Positions 53,139 through 63,134 of a stretch of 64,000 nucleotides of DNA are shown one piece after another. The DNA comes from Cytobacillus stercorigallinarum. Lineage in GTDB: Bacteria > Bacillota > Bacilli > Bacillales > Cytobacillaceae. A program made the translations under genes and the position numbers. The DNA lies in the NCBI RefSeq assembly GCF_014836495.1, contig NZ_JACSQT010000005.1, positions 124,001 through 188,000 of the forward strand, given 5' to 3'. Each line of letters begins with the position of its first letter. Positions within the stretch are counted from its first letter, which is position 1. Under the pieces are notes generated by a model. It saw nothing but the letters and a program-made list of their open reading frames with translations, was not told the DNA's origin and made no database searches.

Positions 53139-54062
53139 CTATTCCTTATCACGGAAATAATTATTTTCTTCTAAAAATTCTTCAGCAATAATTGCCGGTT
53201 CTCTTAATTCCCCGTCTGCTGCATAATTTAATTCTTGCATTTTTTCTGTACTTATTTCTCCTATTAATCTTTCTAATAATGGATCAAGTTCAGGATACTT
53301 CTCTAAAATTTCTTTACTCGCAACAGTAGATGAATCATATGGTGGAAAGAAATTCTTATCATCTTCTAATACTTTTAAATTAAAGGCTTTTATACGCCCA
53401 TCTGTCGTGTAAGCTAAAACGACATCCATATCTCCTGATGCCGCTGCTTGATAAACAAGTCCAATTTGCATAGGATACACATTCGAAAAATCAAAGCCAT
53501 ATGTTTCAACAAAACCATCATATCCATCTCCTTCACGATTCAACCATGAAGTATCTACACCGAAATTTATTTCATTTGCTAACTTCTCTAAATCAGATAC
53601 CGTTTCCAAATTCTCTGCTTCTGCTAATTCAGCTGTTACGGTAAAGGCATACGAGTTGTCAAATCCAAATGAATCATACCATTTTTGATTATATCTCTCG
53701 CTAAACTCTTCTTGGACTACTTCCATTGCCTTATTAGGATCCAGTACCGGCTCCATTCCTAAAGCTCCTGCAATATCTGTCCCTGTATAGCGAGTGGCTG
53801 ATATATCTACATCATTTCTCACCATTGCCTGATGAAGCACAATAGAAGACCCAAGATTATTAACCATATTGACACTGAGATCAGTTTCTTCTTCAATTAA
53901 CTGTTTAATTATTTGACCGACAATTTGTGATTCAGATGTAGCCACTGTTCCAATTGAAATTGAATCTTCACTCGATCCGCTTAAACCAGGAAGTGAACAG
54001 CCTGATAATAAAAGAGTCATAGTTAACATCATCGTCATGAAGATTTTTTTGCTTTTTATCAA
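53139..54062 (-). CDS. opuCC: Osmoprotectant-binding lipoprotein (OpuCC type)
   Basis: 307 residues from TTG 54062, which has AAGGTGGTGATTAG in front. The frame reaches 54095, inside opuCB. Lipoprotein signal with LLSGC lipobox (about residues 18-22). The mature part begins ISIGTVATSESQIVG, and the conserved aromatic and Tyr residues (SATRYTGTD, VLAYTTDG) form the quaternary-ammonium cage of OpuAC/OpuCC proteins. Confidence 0.92.
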   Translation of the reverse strand: MIKSKKIFMTMMLTMTLLLSGCSLPGLSGSSEDSISIGTVATSESQIVGQIIKQLIEEETDLSVNMVNNLGSSIVLHQAMVRNDVDISATRYTGTDIAGALGMEPVLDPNKAMEVVQEEFSERYNQKWYDSFGFDNSYAFTVTAELAEAENLETVSDLEKLANEINFGVDTSWLNREGDGYDGFVETYGFDFSNVYPMQIGLVYQAAASGDMDVVLAYTTDGRIKAFNLKVLEDDKNFFPPYDSSTVASKEILEKYPELDPLLERLIGEISTEKMQELNYAADGELREPAIIAEEFLEENNYFRDKE

Positions 54063-54075
54063 ACTAATCACCACC

Positions 54076-54726
54076 TTATGCTGTTTTTTTGTCACGCATT
54101 GATTTAGGCGTAACCTTATATTCTAACTTTCCAAGTATTAAATCAACGATTAATGCGAGTATCGTAACTGGAATCGCCCCTGCAATAATAAACTCAGTTT
54201 GGTATAAATTTAATCCACTAAAAATAAAATCACCTAAACCGCCTGCACCAATAAAAGCAGCTAAAGTAGCCCAACCGATTAAGTATACAGTCGATACACG
54301 AATACCAGCCATTATAACAGGGATGGATAATGGTAATTCTACATATCGAATTCTTTCCCATCCAGTCATGCCCATCCCACGCCCAGCTTCTAATAAGCTT
54401 TTATTAACATCCTTCACACCTGTATAAGTGTTTCTTAAGATAGGCAGGACTGAATAGAAAAATAAAGCAATAATGGCAGGAACTTTTCCAATTCCAAAAA
54501 TAGGAATAAAAAACGCTAAGATTGCGAAACTTGGAATTGTTTGAATCATGCCAAGCACAGCCATTACTGGTGATGCGGCTTTTTCGAATCTTGTCAGAAG
54601 TACACCTAAAGGGACTGCTACAATGATACCTAGAACTGCAGCGATCACTGATATATATAAATGCTCCCAAGTTTTGATCAATAATTCCGTACCGTTATTA
54701 TTTAAAAAATCCATTATGGCACTCAT
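54076..54726 (-). CDS. opuCB: Osmoprotectant ABC transporter permease (OpuCB type)
   Basis: 216 residues, five to six membrane helices. [20 protein letters not shown] is the coupling loop, and [20 protein letters not shown] follows. It is a paralogue of the OpuCD gene. 15 nt after opuCA. Confidence 0.92.
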   Translation of the reverse strand: MSAIMDFLNNNGTELLIKTWEHLYISVIAAVLGIIVAVPLGVLLTRFEKAASPVMAVLGMIQTIPSFAILAFFIPIFGIGKVPAIIALFFYSVLPILRNTYTGVKDVNKSLLEAGRGMGMTGWERIRYVELPLSIPVIMAGIRVSTVYLIGWATLAAFIGAGGLGDFIFSGLNLYQTEFIIAGAIPVTILALIVDLILGKLEYKVTPKSMRDKKTA

Positions 54727-54741
54727 CTACATCTCTCCCTT

Positions 54742-55881
54742 CTACTGTGCACGCTCCAGCTCTTCGTCTCCCCAGATAGAGTCATAAACGATATCAACTA
54801 AGCTTGTTCTTGTCACTATACCGACAAGATGTTTTTGTTCATCTACAACCGGCACATATTTCAGCCCTTTCTTCAATATTTGCCTGATCGTATCACGTAC
54901 AAGGGCATCTTTTTGCACAGAAAATGTATCCGGGTTTAGAATATCTGCTACGCTTTTTGCTTTTTTTCTATTTTGATCAATGGCTTCTACATCAATATAT
55001 CCTTCTAAAACCCCTTCTTTATCAATAACCAATAATGAGTCTACGCGATTTGTTTTCATAACAGTGATCGCATTAGATAACTGCTCATCACTTGTAATCG
55101 TGACAGGATGAGCATTCATTATTTGCTCAACTGTTGTAATGTTTGGTTTTGCTTGCACTAATCTTTCTTTTCCGATAAACTCTTCGACAAATTCATCGGC
55201 AGGCTCTCGTAAAATTTCCTCAGGAGTCCCACATTGTACAAGCTGTCCATCACGCAAAATGACAATTTTATCTGCTAGTTTAAGAGCTTCGTCCATATCA
55301 TGCGTAACAAAAACGATTGTTTTGTCTAATTTCTTCTGCAAGTTTTTAAATTCATCTTGTAGGGCATCTCTCGTAATCGGATCGAGTGCACCAAAAGGTT
55401 CATCCATTAAGATTAACGGCTGATCAGCGGCTAACGCTCTCAAGACACCAATACGCTGCTGTTGACCTCCACTCAGTTCATGAGGATATCTCTCCAAATA
55501 ATCCGGAGTCATATCAACGAGAGAAAGAAGCTCCTCTGCCCGTTTTTTTCTTTTTTCTTCTGGCCACTTTAAAAGCTTAAGCACAAGAGAAATGTTTTCT
55601 TGAATGGTCATATGCGGAAATAGACCAATTTGTTGGATGACATAACCGATTTCTCTTCTTAGCTTTACTGGATCTTTCTCCATAATATCCTCACCATTAA
55701 TGAAGATTTTGCCTTCAGTTGGTTCGATTAAGCGGTTGATCATTTTCATTGTTGTTGTCTTCCCACAACCACTTGGCCCAATAAATACAATGAACTCACC
55801 TTTTTTAAATTCTAAATTCAGATTAGAAACAGCTATTTTGCCGCCCTTATACTTTTTTGACACATGCTCAAATTTCAGCAT
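54742..55881 (-). CDS. opuCA: Osmoprotectant ABC transporter ATP-binding protein with CBS pair (OpuCA type)
   Basis: 379 residues. Walker [10 protein letters not shown] (about 35-43), signature LSGGQQQRIG, Walker B LILMDEPFGALD and FVTHDMDEA are intact. Two C-terminal CBS domains (about 250-305 and 315-370) sense ionic strength or nucleotides in this family and gate uptake. First gene of the operon; start after GGGGGTG. Confidence 0.94.
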   Translation of the reverse strand: MLKFEHVSKKYKGGKIAVSNLNLEFKKGEFIVFIGPSGCGKTTTMKMINRLIEPTEGKIFINGEDIMEKDPVKLRREIGYVIQQIGLFPHMTIQENISLVLKLLKWPEEKRKKRAEELLSLVDMTPDYLERYPHELSGGQQQRIGVLRALAADQPLILMDEPFGALDPITRDALQDEFKNLQKKLDKTIVFVTHDMDEALKLADKIVILRDGQLVQCGTPEEILREPADEFVEEFIGKERLVQAKPNITTVEQIMNAHPVTITSDEQLSNAITVMKTNRVDSLLVIDKEGVLEGYIDVEAIDQNRKKAKSVADILNPDTFSVQKDALVRDTIRQILKKGLKYVPVVDEQKHLVGIVTRTSLVDIVYDSIWGDEELERAQ

Positions 55882-56188
55882 TTATAACACCCCCGTTTTT
55901 TTTCCTCTACCGCATAATACCCATTTCACCGTAAAATGAATCTTCTTATCAGACTTTTTACTTACTTAATATAGTATATTATAAACTTTATAAAATAAAA
56001 AGTTTACAAAGTGTACATATTTTATAAAAAATAGTTAAAATAAATATTGTATAAAGTTTTTACTCGTTATATCTTATAATAGCTACGTAATCATACGAAT
56101 TACTCTACAAAGTATGATTATGTAAATTTTTTCAAATATGGTACATTGTCATTAACTAAATGATCCTTATATTGAAAGGGTGATTGGA
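55882..56188. promoter_or_regulatory. Divergent control region of the opuC operon and its regulator
   Basis: AT-rich 300-bp gap between divergent genes. TAATCATAC (56088-56096) pairs with GTATGATTA (56112-56120), a perfect 9-bp dyad with 15-nt spacing, about 70 nt before the regulator start. Several AAACTTTATA/TATAAAGTTT elements lie between 55980 and 56060. Likely operators for the GbsR/OpcR-type regulator. Confidence 0.5.
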
Positions 56189-56716
56189 TTGAGCGAAAGT
56201 TTAGATCATATTGAATCTATTTTTGTTGATAGAATAGCGGATAATATGAACACGTATGGTGTGTCTTCGACTGTCGGCAGAGTGTTAGGGATTATTTATA
56301 TGCACCGAAAACCGATGACACTTAGCGAATTATCGGAAGCAACTGGCATGAGCAAAACAAGAATGAGTCAAGTAGTAAGAGAAATGGTGGAGCTAAATAT
56401 TGCGGAAAAAGTATTCGAGAAAGGCATCCGTAAAGACTTATACAACGTAGAACAAGACTACTACCAAACGTTCGTATCACTATTCACTTCCAATTGGCAA
56501 AAAGCGATACAAAAAAACAAACAATTTGAAAAGAAAATAAAAGAAGAACTTCATAATATCACATCAAAAAAGGAACTTACGATCGAAGATGAATTAAAGA
56601 TAAATGACTTATTGGCTGAAGCAAAGGAATGGATGGAATACTACAAATGGTTGGCTAATCTTGTGGAATTTTTTGAAAGTGGTGAAGTATTTAAACATGT
56701 ACCGAAGCCATACTAA
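56189..56716 (+). CDS. GbsR/OpcR-type MarR-like transcriptional regulator
   Basis: 175 residues from TTG 56189, which has AGGGTGATTGGA in front. The winged helix covers about 20-95 (GVSSTVGRVLGIIYMHRKPM and TGMSKTRMSQVVREMVELNI). Relatives GbsR and OpcR of B. subtilis repress betaine or choline uptake genes and respond to choline or betaine. It is divergent from opuCA-D, which it probably controls. Confidence 0.88.
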   Translation: MSESLDHIESIFVDRIADNMNTYGVSSTVGRVLGIIYMHRKPMTLSELSEATGMSKTRMSQVVREMVELNIAEKVFEKGIRKDLYNVEQDYYQTFVSLFTSNWQKAIQKNKQFEKKIKEELHNITSKKELTIEDELKINDLLAEAKEWMEYYKWLANLVEFFESGEVFKHVPKPY

Positions 56717-56835
56717 AAAAACGGCATGAAACTTTTCTTAAATATTTATTGTAAAGTTTGTCCTTTCTTTTCATATATATAACATATCCAACCATTACTA
56801 AAGGTTAGGAAAAACAATTAAATGGGGATTGTTAT

Positions 56836-57858
56836 ATGTTAACTGGACTGATCATCATTTTTTTATTTGTCTTATTTCTGCCCTTTATTTCAAAAGTAGT
56901 CGAAGAGAATTTAGAAATATTTCTTTTCTTTATGGGCGTTCTAGCTGTTTTTATTAGTCAAGTCTATACGGAAGCATTATTTTTTAAAGCAGCAATTGCA
57001 CCAATTAATATCGCTATAGCGGTTTTTATTGCAGGTGTCTTATTCAAGTGGTTTCAGCGTGGATTGCAAAATTCAGTCGTCTATGTTAGTGAACGTGTAC
57101 CCTTTTGGTTTTTTATTTTTTTCACAGTGATCTTTTTAGGACTAATTTCAAGTGTTATTACTGCTATTATTGCCGCACTCATTCTTGTCCTTATCACTTC
57201 TTCCCTTACACTACATAGACGGTCATTACTCATTTTTGTTGTTCTTTCCTGTTTTTCTATTGGTTTAGGGGCATCTTTAACACCTATTGGTGAACCACTT
57301 TCCACAATTGCTATTAGTAAATTGAATGAGGATTTCTTTTTCCTTATCAATTTAGTTGGTAAAGAAATTCTAATTGCCCTATTATTCTTCGGCTTACTAG
57401 CCGCTATTTTAGTTAAGCCACCTAGTCAAACAGATAAATTCAGTAAAATGGGGCAAAATGAAGCAGAAGGATACGGTGAAATAAGTATCCGTTCATTAAA
57501 AATTTATTTCTTCGTCATGGGGTTAACATTTTTAGGGGCTGGATTTGAACCTTTAATTAACCAATATTTAATCAACCTCACACCTTCAGCTCTGTACTGG
57601 ATAAATATGCTATCTGCAGTACTTGATAATGCGACATTAGCTGCTGCGGAAATTAGCCCTTCTATGAGTGATCAGACCATTCAAGCGATATTACTCGGTC
57701 TTTTAATCAGCGGTGGAATGCTTGTTCCCGGCAATATCCCGAATATTATTGCAGCCGGTAAATTAAATATTACTAGTAAAGAATGGGCGAAAATCGGATT
57801 ACCTATCGGACTCGTATGTATGCTTGCTTTTTTTATTGTGCTATTGTTTATACAATAA
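56836..57858 (+). CDS. DUF1646 family membrane protein
   Basis: 340 residues with about ten membrane helices. FSIGLGASLTPIGEPLSTIA (about 140-159) and LDNATLAAAEISPSM are signature stretches of DUF1646, distantly related to ion transporters of the ArsB/NhaD superfamily. Start ATG after ATGGGGATTG. Separate transcript from the opu regulator; substrate unknown. Confidence 0.82.
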   Translation: MLTGLIIIFLFVLFLPFISKVVEENLEIFLFFMGVLAVFISQVYTEALFFKAAIAPINIAIAVFIAGVLFKWFQRGLQNSVVYVSERVPFWFFIFFTVIFLGLISSVITAIIAALILVLITSSLTLHRRSLLIFVVLSCFSIGLGASLTPIGEPLSTIAISKLNEDFFFLINLVGKEILIALLFFGLLAAILVKPPSQTDKFSKMGQNEAEGYGEISIRSLKIYFFVMGLTFLGAGFEPLINQYLINLTPSALYWINMLSAVLDNATLAAAEISPSMSDQTIQAILLGLLISGGMLVPGNIPNIIAAGKLNITSKEWAKIGLPIGLVCMLAFFIVLLFIQ

Positions 57859-57930
57859 CCATTTGTATGTCTATCTTTCTGGCAAAACGCTGATGATTTA
57901 TATTATTAAAACTTCACATAATAGAGGAAT

Positions 57931-57964
57931 AGCGGAGACAAATTGAATCGTAAATGTCTCCGCT
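57931..57964. terminator. Terminator-like hairpin after the DUF1646 gene
   Basis: AGCGGAGACA (57931-57940) pairs with TGTCTCCGCT (57955-57964), with a short T-containing tail. Confidence 0.65.
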
Positions 57965-58023
57965 TCAATATTTGTAGATGAATAAAAATTTGCGAATAAC
58001 TAAGATAAAGGAATTATATTGGT

Positions 58024-58470
58024 CTAATTATTAAGTAAATTCTTTTCAAGGATGATTTTATGTAGGCCCTTTTCATTTGTATAAGTATGAATAATGTCAA
58101 ACCCACTTTTTATATTCAAAATCAACATATTTCGCCACTTATACATTGTTTTTGTCTGTACAATATGAAAACCATTATTTCTTAAATACTGATGTTGCTT
58201 CTTCATTAGCATTGATGCAATACCTTGTTTTCTATAATTAAAATCTATTCCACCTAGCCAACTATAAAACTTCGTGCGATCAATGGCATACCCAATCTTA
58301 TATCCGATTGTTTTCTCGCCATCCTTTGCAATTATAACCAACAATTTAGATTGACGCTGCATGTGGCTAATCAAAGAATCTGAGGTTCCAAAAATGTCTT
58401 TATGAAGTTTCAAAATATCATTTAACACTTTTGCTTCAGGGGTTGTATTGTAAACAATATATTCATATCC
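58024..58470 (-). CDS. GNAT family N-acetyltransferase
   Basis: 148 residues from ATG 58470 (GAAGGAG and AAGGTATCT upstream); the frame reaches 58581 without support. GGIDFNYRKQGIASMLMKKQ (about 86-105) contains the acetyl-CoA loop RKQGIA. The end lacks other domains. Substrate unknown; it may act on an amine or a protein N-terminus. Confidence 0.82.
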   Translation of the reverse strand, partial: GYEYIVYNTTPEAKVLNDILKLHKDIFGTSDSLISHMQRQSKLLVIIAKDGEKTIGYKIGYAIDRTKFYSWLGGIDFNYRKQGIASMLMKKQHQYLRNNGFHIVQTKTMYKWRNMLILNIKSGFDIIHTYTNEKGLHKIILEKNLLNN

Positions 58471-58622
58471 CATAGATACCTTTTCTCCTTCTAAACATTT
58501 TATATTGAAATTTGCCTGCCATAAACAGACAAATGTATCCGACATTACAAATGCAAACAAAAAGAAGGGATATTTCTTCATACAGAAACAGCTCGTATGG
58601 ACATGTTGATCCTCTTCTTACA

Positions 58623-59690
58623 TTAAGCTAGATCAAATAAGGAGTGTACAACCGTGTCATTTCTGCCAACAGTCGTTTCGGCTTGGGATAATGAGTTCAT
58701 AATTGCTTCTTCTGTTACTTCTGCTGCTGCTACAAATAGATCATTCATAATCGAATGATCTTCTCTTAAAGTTTTCATCGTATTCAAATAAGCTGATTGT
58801 TGATGCTTTATTGTATTTGCAGTAGAAAAAGCGATCACAATATCTCCACTACCATGACTATAATGGCTCCCCGTCCTTCCCAGTCCAATTCCACATCTTT
58901 TAGCAACTCGATGTAATTGCCGATCACTTAAAGGAGCATCTGTTGCTAATACAATAATAATCGAACCATCAGCTGTTTTATCTAACGCTAAAGGAGGATT
59001 TACGCTGTTTTTAAAATAGCGTTCAAAAGGGAATTCAGGTTTTCCTCCGAAATTACTTAAGACGAGACATCCTACATGAAAGAATGTTTCGTCATTTATT
59101 GACAATTTTCTAGAAGAGGTACCGATCCCTCCCTTATAGCCAAAACATATCATCCCCTTCCCTGCACCAACTGCACCTTCTTCCACTGGATTTGTTGAAG
59201 CATGCGAGATCGCTTCCATCGTATCTTTTGGCGTAACAACCATTTCTCTTATTGAATTCAGTAAACCATCATTACACTCTCCGGTGACGATATTAATCGT
59301 CCCTGTTGTATCTCCAATGTCTTTATTCTCTTGTAACATATATTGTAGGGTACCTTGTGTAACAGCCGGGACTGAAAATGTATTGGTTAACATAATGGGC
59401 GATTCTATCTGTCCTAATTCATTTACTTGTACCAACCCCGTTGTTTTACCAAAACCGTTAATAACATATGATGTCGCCACTACTTTTTCTTTAAATAAAT
59501 TACCACCATGTGGCAAAATTGCTGTGACACCTGTACAGGCATATCCTGTTTCCGTCTTTTCATCAATGGTTTTATGACCAACTCTCACCCCTGGAACATC
59601 AATCAAGCAATTATTTTTCCCTGTAGGTATCCTACCAATGATTATTCCTCTGTCTCGTATTTTCAATCCTTTTCTCTCCATTTCTTTCAT
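58623..59690 (-). CDS. P1 family (DmpA/BapA-like) aminopeptidase
   Basis: 355 residues from ATG 59690; TTG 59696 or ATG 59681 are also possible, with no good ribosome site for any. NCLIDVPGVRVGH near the start, NGFGKTTGLVQVNELG and the self-cleavage site GGIGTSSR (about 206-213, with the nucleophile Ser) match the P1/S58 family. DmpA-type enzymes hydrolyse N-terminal residues of small peptides, including D-residues or beta-amino acids. It lies behind the terminator of the IDEAL-domain gene. Confidence 0.88.
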   Translation of the reverse strand: MKEMERKGLKIRDRGIIIGRIPTGKNNCLIDVPGVRVGHKTIDEKTETGYACTGVTAILPHGGNLFKEKVVATSYVINGFGKTTGLVQVNELGQIESPIMLTNTFSVPAVTQGTLQYMLQENKDIGDTTGTINIVTGECNDGLLNSIREMVVTPKDTMEAISHASTNPVEEGAVGAGKGMICFGYKGGIGTSSRKLSINDETFFHVGCLVLSNFGGKPEFPFERYFKNSVNPPLALDKTADGSIIIVLATDAPLSDRQLHRVAKRCGIGLGRTGSHYSHGSGDIVIAFSTANTIKHQQSAYLNTMKTLREDHSIMNDLFVAAAEVTEEAIMNSLSQAETTVGRNDTVVHSLFDLA

Positions 59691-59698
59691 TACCAAAA

Positions 59699-59736
59699 AA
59701 GCAACCTTCCTCGAAGAAAGGTTGCTTTTTTTTATT
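59699..59736. terminator. Terminator between the IDEAL-domain and P1 peptidase genes
   Basis: AAGCAACCTT and AAGGTTGCTT with a 9-nt loop and T-runs on both strands. The minus-strand exit reaches the start of the peptidase gene, so it may also attenuate that gene. Confidence 0.85.
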
Positions 59737-59932
59737 CATTTGTTAACTTATTTAATTCATCAGTTAATGCCATAAATCTCTCTTCATTTCTTTCTTCAAG
59801 AGCGTTATCAATTTCTTGGCGGAGCTTTTTCATTCTGAAGTCAAGTATAGCCTTATTTAACACTTGTTCCGCTACGACTGAGTATTGGTTTTCATCGGTT
59901 TGGACTGTTGAGTTAAGCGTGTACTTTTCCAT
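59732..59932 (-). CDS. IDEAL domain-containing small protein
   Basis: 66 residues. LRQEIDNALEERNEERFMAL near the C-terminus is the IDEAL-type helical motif found in short Bacillus proteins. The role of the domain is unknown. Start after AAGGGGTTG. Confidence 0.75.
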   Translation of the reverse strand: MEKYTLNSTVQTDENQYSVVAEQVLNKAILDFRMKKLRQEIDNALEERNEERFMALTDELNKLTNE

Positions 59933-60185
59933 TTTGAAATCAACCCCTTGACCTTTTTTCTATTATAACAAAAAATTTCAGATAATTCAATTCTTAAATG
60001 AAATTAATCTTATACACTATTTTTAATAGTTGTTAATATAAATATTACCCAGTAATATCTTGAGATAAACCTTTTTAAAATAGTTTATCCACTTCCTTGC
60101 AAATATAATTTTCTTTACTATAATGGATATTTAGGGAATCAAAATATATCTATTGGTATATATATTTGTAAACGAGGTGGGGTAT

Positions 60186-61364
60186 TTGGATCAATCAACA
60201 AATTCATTACAAAAAGAAAGAATTTGGACAAAGGATTTTACATTAATTTGTTTTGCAAACTTCTTTGTATTTTTAGGTTTTCAAATGACATTACCAACAT
60301 TGCCTTTGTTTGTCGAAGAACTTGGTGGCAATGATCAATTAATCGGATTAGTCATCGGGATATTCACCTTTTCATCGCTTATTATGCGCCCTTTTGCGGG
60401 ACATGCATTGGAATCAAAAGGCAGGCGATTTGTCTTTCTTATCGGACTCGCTGTATTCGTTCTTTCCGTTGGCGTCATTGGCTTTATTACGAGTATTGCC
60501 TTTCTACTCATACTCAGATTAGTTCAGGGATTAGGCTGGGGATTCTCTACAACAGCATCAGGGACTATCGCAACAGATCTTATTCCACAGAAAAGACGGG
60601 GAGAAGGGATGGGTTACTTTGGTCTATCAGGTAATCTAGCGCTTGCATTTGGTCCTACATTAGGATTAGCACTTATTGGTAATATTAGTTTTACCTCCTT
60701 ATTTCTTATTTGTTCTTTATTAGGACTCGCTGCTTTTATCCTTTCATCATTCATAAAATATAAGGAAGTTGACCATACTGCTAGTGTTGTAGAGAAGAAA
60801 AAGTTTGATGTTTACGAGAAATCCGCTCTCCCACCTTCCATATTAATCTTCTTTGTTACCGTTACATTTGGAGGGATTGCTACATTTCTACCTATCTATT
60901 CATTACAAAAAGGGATTGATGGAATTGAATGGTATTTCTTTCTCTATGCTTTAGCTCTACTCATCAGCCGTACTTTTGCAGGTAGAATTTATGATAAAAG
61001 AGGGCATCAAGCTGTATTTATTCCAGGTGTGCTCCTTATTATTGTAGCCATGCTTCTACTCGCATGGTTACCAAGTAATGCGATTCTATTTACCGCGGCT
61101 ATTTTATACGGTTTTGGTTTCGGTACCATCCAACCAGCTCTGCAAGCTTGGTCTGTTAAAGAAGCACCAATTAATCGAAGAGGAATGGCCAATGCCACAT
61201 TCTTTTCCTTTTTTGATTTAGGAATCGGTATTGGATCAATTATGTTTGGACAAATTGCTTTTTACTTAGGATATAGCTCTATCTACATCGTCGCTGCCAT
61301 TTCAGTTGTTGTTTCTTTATTCATCTATATTGGCATGTTATTACAAATGAAAAAGAACCGCTAA
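60186..61364 (+). CDS. MFS transporter, drug-efflux or YwoG-like type
   Basis: 392 residues from TTG 60186 (GAGGTGGGG upstream); the frame reaches 60153. Twelve helices. FAGHALESKGRRFVFLIGL is the loop 2-3 motif and LRLVQGLGWGFSTTASGTIA the helix 5 region of multidrug/sugar efflux subgroups. Substrate unknown. Confidence 0.83.
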   Translation: MDQSTNSLQKERIWTKDFTLICFANFFVFLGFQMTLPTLPLFVEELGGNDQLIGLVIGIFTFSSLIMRPFAGHALESKGRRFVFLIGLAVFVLSVGVIGFITSIAFLLILRLVQGLGWGFSTTASGTIATDLIPQKRRGEGMGYFGLSGNLALAFGPTLGLALIGNISFTSLFLICSLLGLAAFILSSFIKYKEVDHTASVVEKKKFDVYEKSALPPSILIFFVTVTFGGIATFLPIYSLQKGIDGIEWYFFLYALALLISRTFAGRIYDKRGHQAVFIPGVLLIIVAMLLLAWLPSNAILFTAAILYGFGFGTIQPALQAWSVKEAPINRRGMANATFFSFFDLGIGIGSIMFGQIAFYLGYSSIYIVAAISVVVSLFIYIGMLLQMKKNR

Positions 61365-61394
61365 CTATGTTGCAAGAAAAAAAGAACCTAATAG

Positions 61395-61449
61395 AAAAAC
61401 CCGAAAAACATTTTCCAATTGTGTTTCAAATGCTTTTCGGGTTTTTAAT
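61395..61449 (+). terminator. Terminator of the MFS gene
   Basis: AAAAACCCGAAAA (61395-61407) pairs with TTTTCGGGTTTTT (61434-61446). Confidence 0.88.
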
Positions 61450-61516
61450 GATGGTTTAACCAAAAACTACCAACTTCAAGATTAGCCCCCCTGCATGGGA
61501 CTGTCTCTTTTCTTCG

Positions 61517-62491
61517 TCACACTGCCTCTTTCCTCTCATTCAGTCTATCCTTTTCTTCAACTTTATTGATAATCATCCCAAATAAAGCCGCTAATATTTG
61601 TTGAAAAAGCATGCCAATAACAACGGGCACAGCTACTGGCGGTGGGAAATAAGCAACGGCTAAGACAGAGCCTGCACTAATGTTACGCATCCCACCATTA
61701 AAAGTAATCGCAATCACTGCTTCTCTATCTTTCCCTACTATTTTTCTCGCAATTAAAAAGGCTACTAAATATCCCGTAAAGGCTATAAAGAAAACGATGA
61801 CAACTAATGCTAATAAGCGTAAATCAAAGGCTGTCAAGTAAGATGATACAACCGCACTGTTAATCATTACAACAGTAGCCATACCTATTTTAGAAAATGG
61901 CGCAAGTCTTGCACTAAGTATGTTTGAAACCTTCTCTTTTGTGATTGAATTAACAATCATTGCCAAAATAGATGGAATGACAATCATCATGAATAACCCA
62001 CTCACCATGCTTATGACATCCATTTCCACCTTTGCCCCTACTAAGAGCTTTAATGTAAGTGGAACGAGTATTGGTGATAATAATGTATCAACGAGAATAA
62101 TCGTTAACGTCAATGGAATACTGCCTTTATAAATGGAAACCCATATTAAACTAGAGATGCCCGTAGGTATTGCCATCATTAAGATTAAACCAGTAATTGT
62201 ATAAGTATCATTTGGAAAAGTGATATGACCAACAGTAAATGCCCACAATGGCATAAAAATATGTAGAACAAATAAGACGATAAATAGTGGCAAAGGGTGG
62301 GTGATCGCTTCTTTCATCGATGTAAAATTTGCCTTCAAACTACCTGCGAATGTCATAAACGCAAAGATCCATGGGATAAGATGATCTAGGTTTTTTAAAT
62401 AGACAGCAAAGCATATACCTAATATGACACTGGTAGGAGTGATCAAGGGCATCATTTTATCTAACTGACTGTTTATTTTCGTTAATATCAT
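61517..62491 (-). CDS. BASS family (bile acid:sodium symporter-like) transporter
   Basis: 324 residues with about ten helices. GLILMMAIPTGISSLIWVSI and TFNGGMRNISAGSVLAVAYF are the two crossover regions that hold sodium and substrate in this family. Bacterial members move pantothenate, keto acids or other organic anions, so the bile acid name is not literal. Monocistronic. Confidence 0.82.
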   Translation of the reverse strand: MILTKINSQLDKMMPLITPTSVILGICFAVYLKNLDHLIPWIFAFMTFAGSLKANFTSMKEAITHPLPLFIVLFVLHIFMPLWAFTVGHITFPNDTYTITGLILMMAIPTGISSLIWVSIYKGSIPLTLTIILVDTLLSPILVPLTLKLLVGAKVEMDVISMVSGLFMMIVIPSILAMIVNSITKEKVSNILSARLAPFSKIGMATVVMINSAVVSSYLTAFDLRLLALVVIVFFIAFTGYLVAFLIARKIVGKDREAVIAITFNGGMRNISAGSVLAVAYFPPPVAVPVVIGMLFQQILAALFGMIINKVEEKDRLNERKEAV

Positions 62492-62608
62492 CCCTCACTC
62501 CTTTCTCTTTTTATACAGATATATTTTAACACTTTTTAGCAATGATTTTTCCGATAAAATAAAAACGTAATATTATGCATTATGAGCACAATATTACGCT
62601 ACCCTTGA

Positions 62609-62902
62609 TTATTCACACGAAATTTCCTGTAAAGTTACATGATAGTCGCCAATTTCACCTTCACGATACAGGTTTGTTACTGATGTATAATATTGAATAA
62701 TTTTGGCTTTCATTCTAAGATTATTCGCCGGCACTTGCACATCAAAGTTTTCTTCATATAAAAGCACGGCAACATCATGATAGTTCTCACTCGTTACTTT
62801 AAAGTCTATGGCAATTTGCTTTAAACCATTTACAGATGTTTCCTTAAATTGATTAATAGGTAATAAATAATTGTTTAATTGAATCTCTTGAACCATTTTC
62901 AT
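62609..62902 (-). CDS. ykvR: DUF3219 family protein (YkvR-like)
   Basis: 97 residues. EIQLNNYLLPINQFKE, IDFKVTSENYHDVAVLLYE and the QYYTSVTNLYREGE stretch match YkvR/DUF3219, a small beta-rich protein of unknown function. Start at 62902 or ATG 62896 after AAAGGGAGTAG. Confidence 0.85.
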   Translation of the reverse strand: MKMVQEIQLNNYLLPINQFKETSVNGLKQIAIDFKVTSENYHDVAVLLYEENFDVQVPANNLRMKAKIIQYYTSVTNLYREGEIGDYHVTLQEISCE

Positions 62903-63087
62903 CTACTCCCTTTCTTTCATTTATTATTCTAGCAAATAATGAGGGGAGGTTATATTGTTTTGCTTACTTCATAAACACATTAAACCATCCATCTTTTTTC
63001 CAGATAAAAAAAGTTAATTAAATGAAATAAAAATCTACTCAAGTCATGACTCCGCTTACATTTTTGCGCATACATTTAACTCCTATG

Positions 63088-63125
63088 GAAAAAAGCACCG
63101 GCATGCTAACTATAGCAGCCAGTGC
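63088..63125 (-). terminator. Terminator of the aminotransferase gene
   Basis: A stem between about 63095 and 63125 (GCACCGGC...GCCAGTGC with inner TGCT/AGCA) exits on the minus strand into TTTTTTCC. Confidence 0.8.
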
Positions 63126-63134
63126 AAAGTATAA

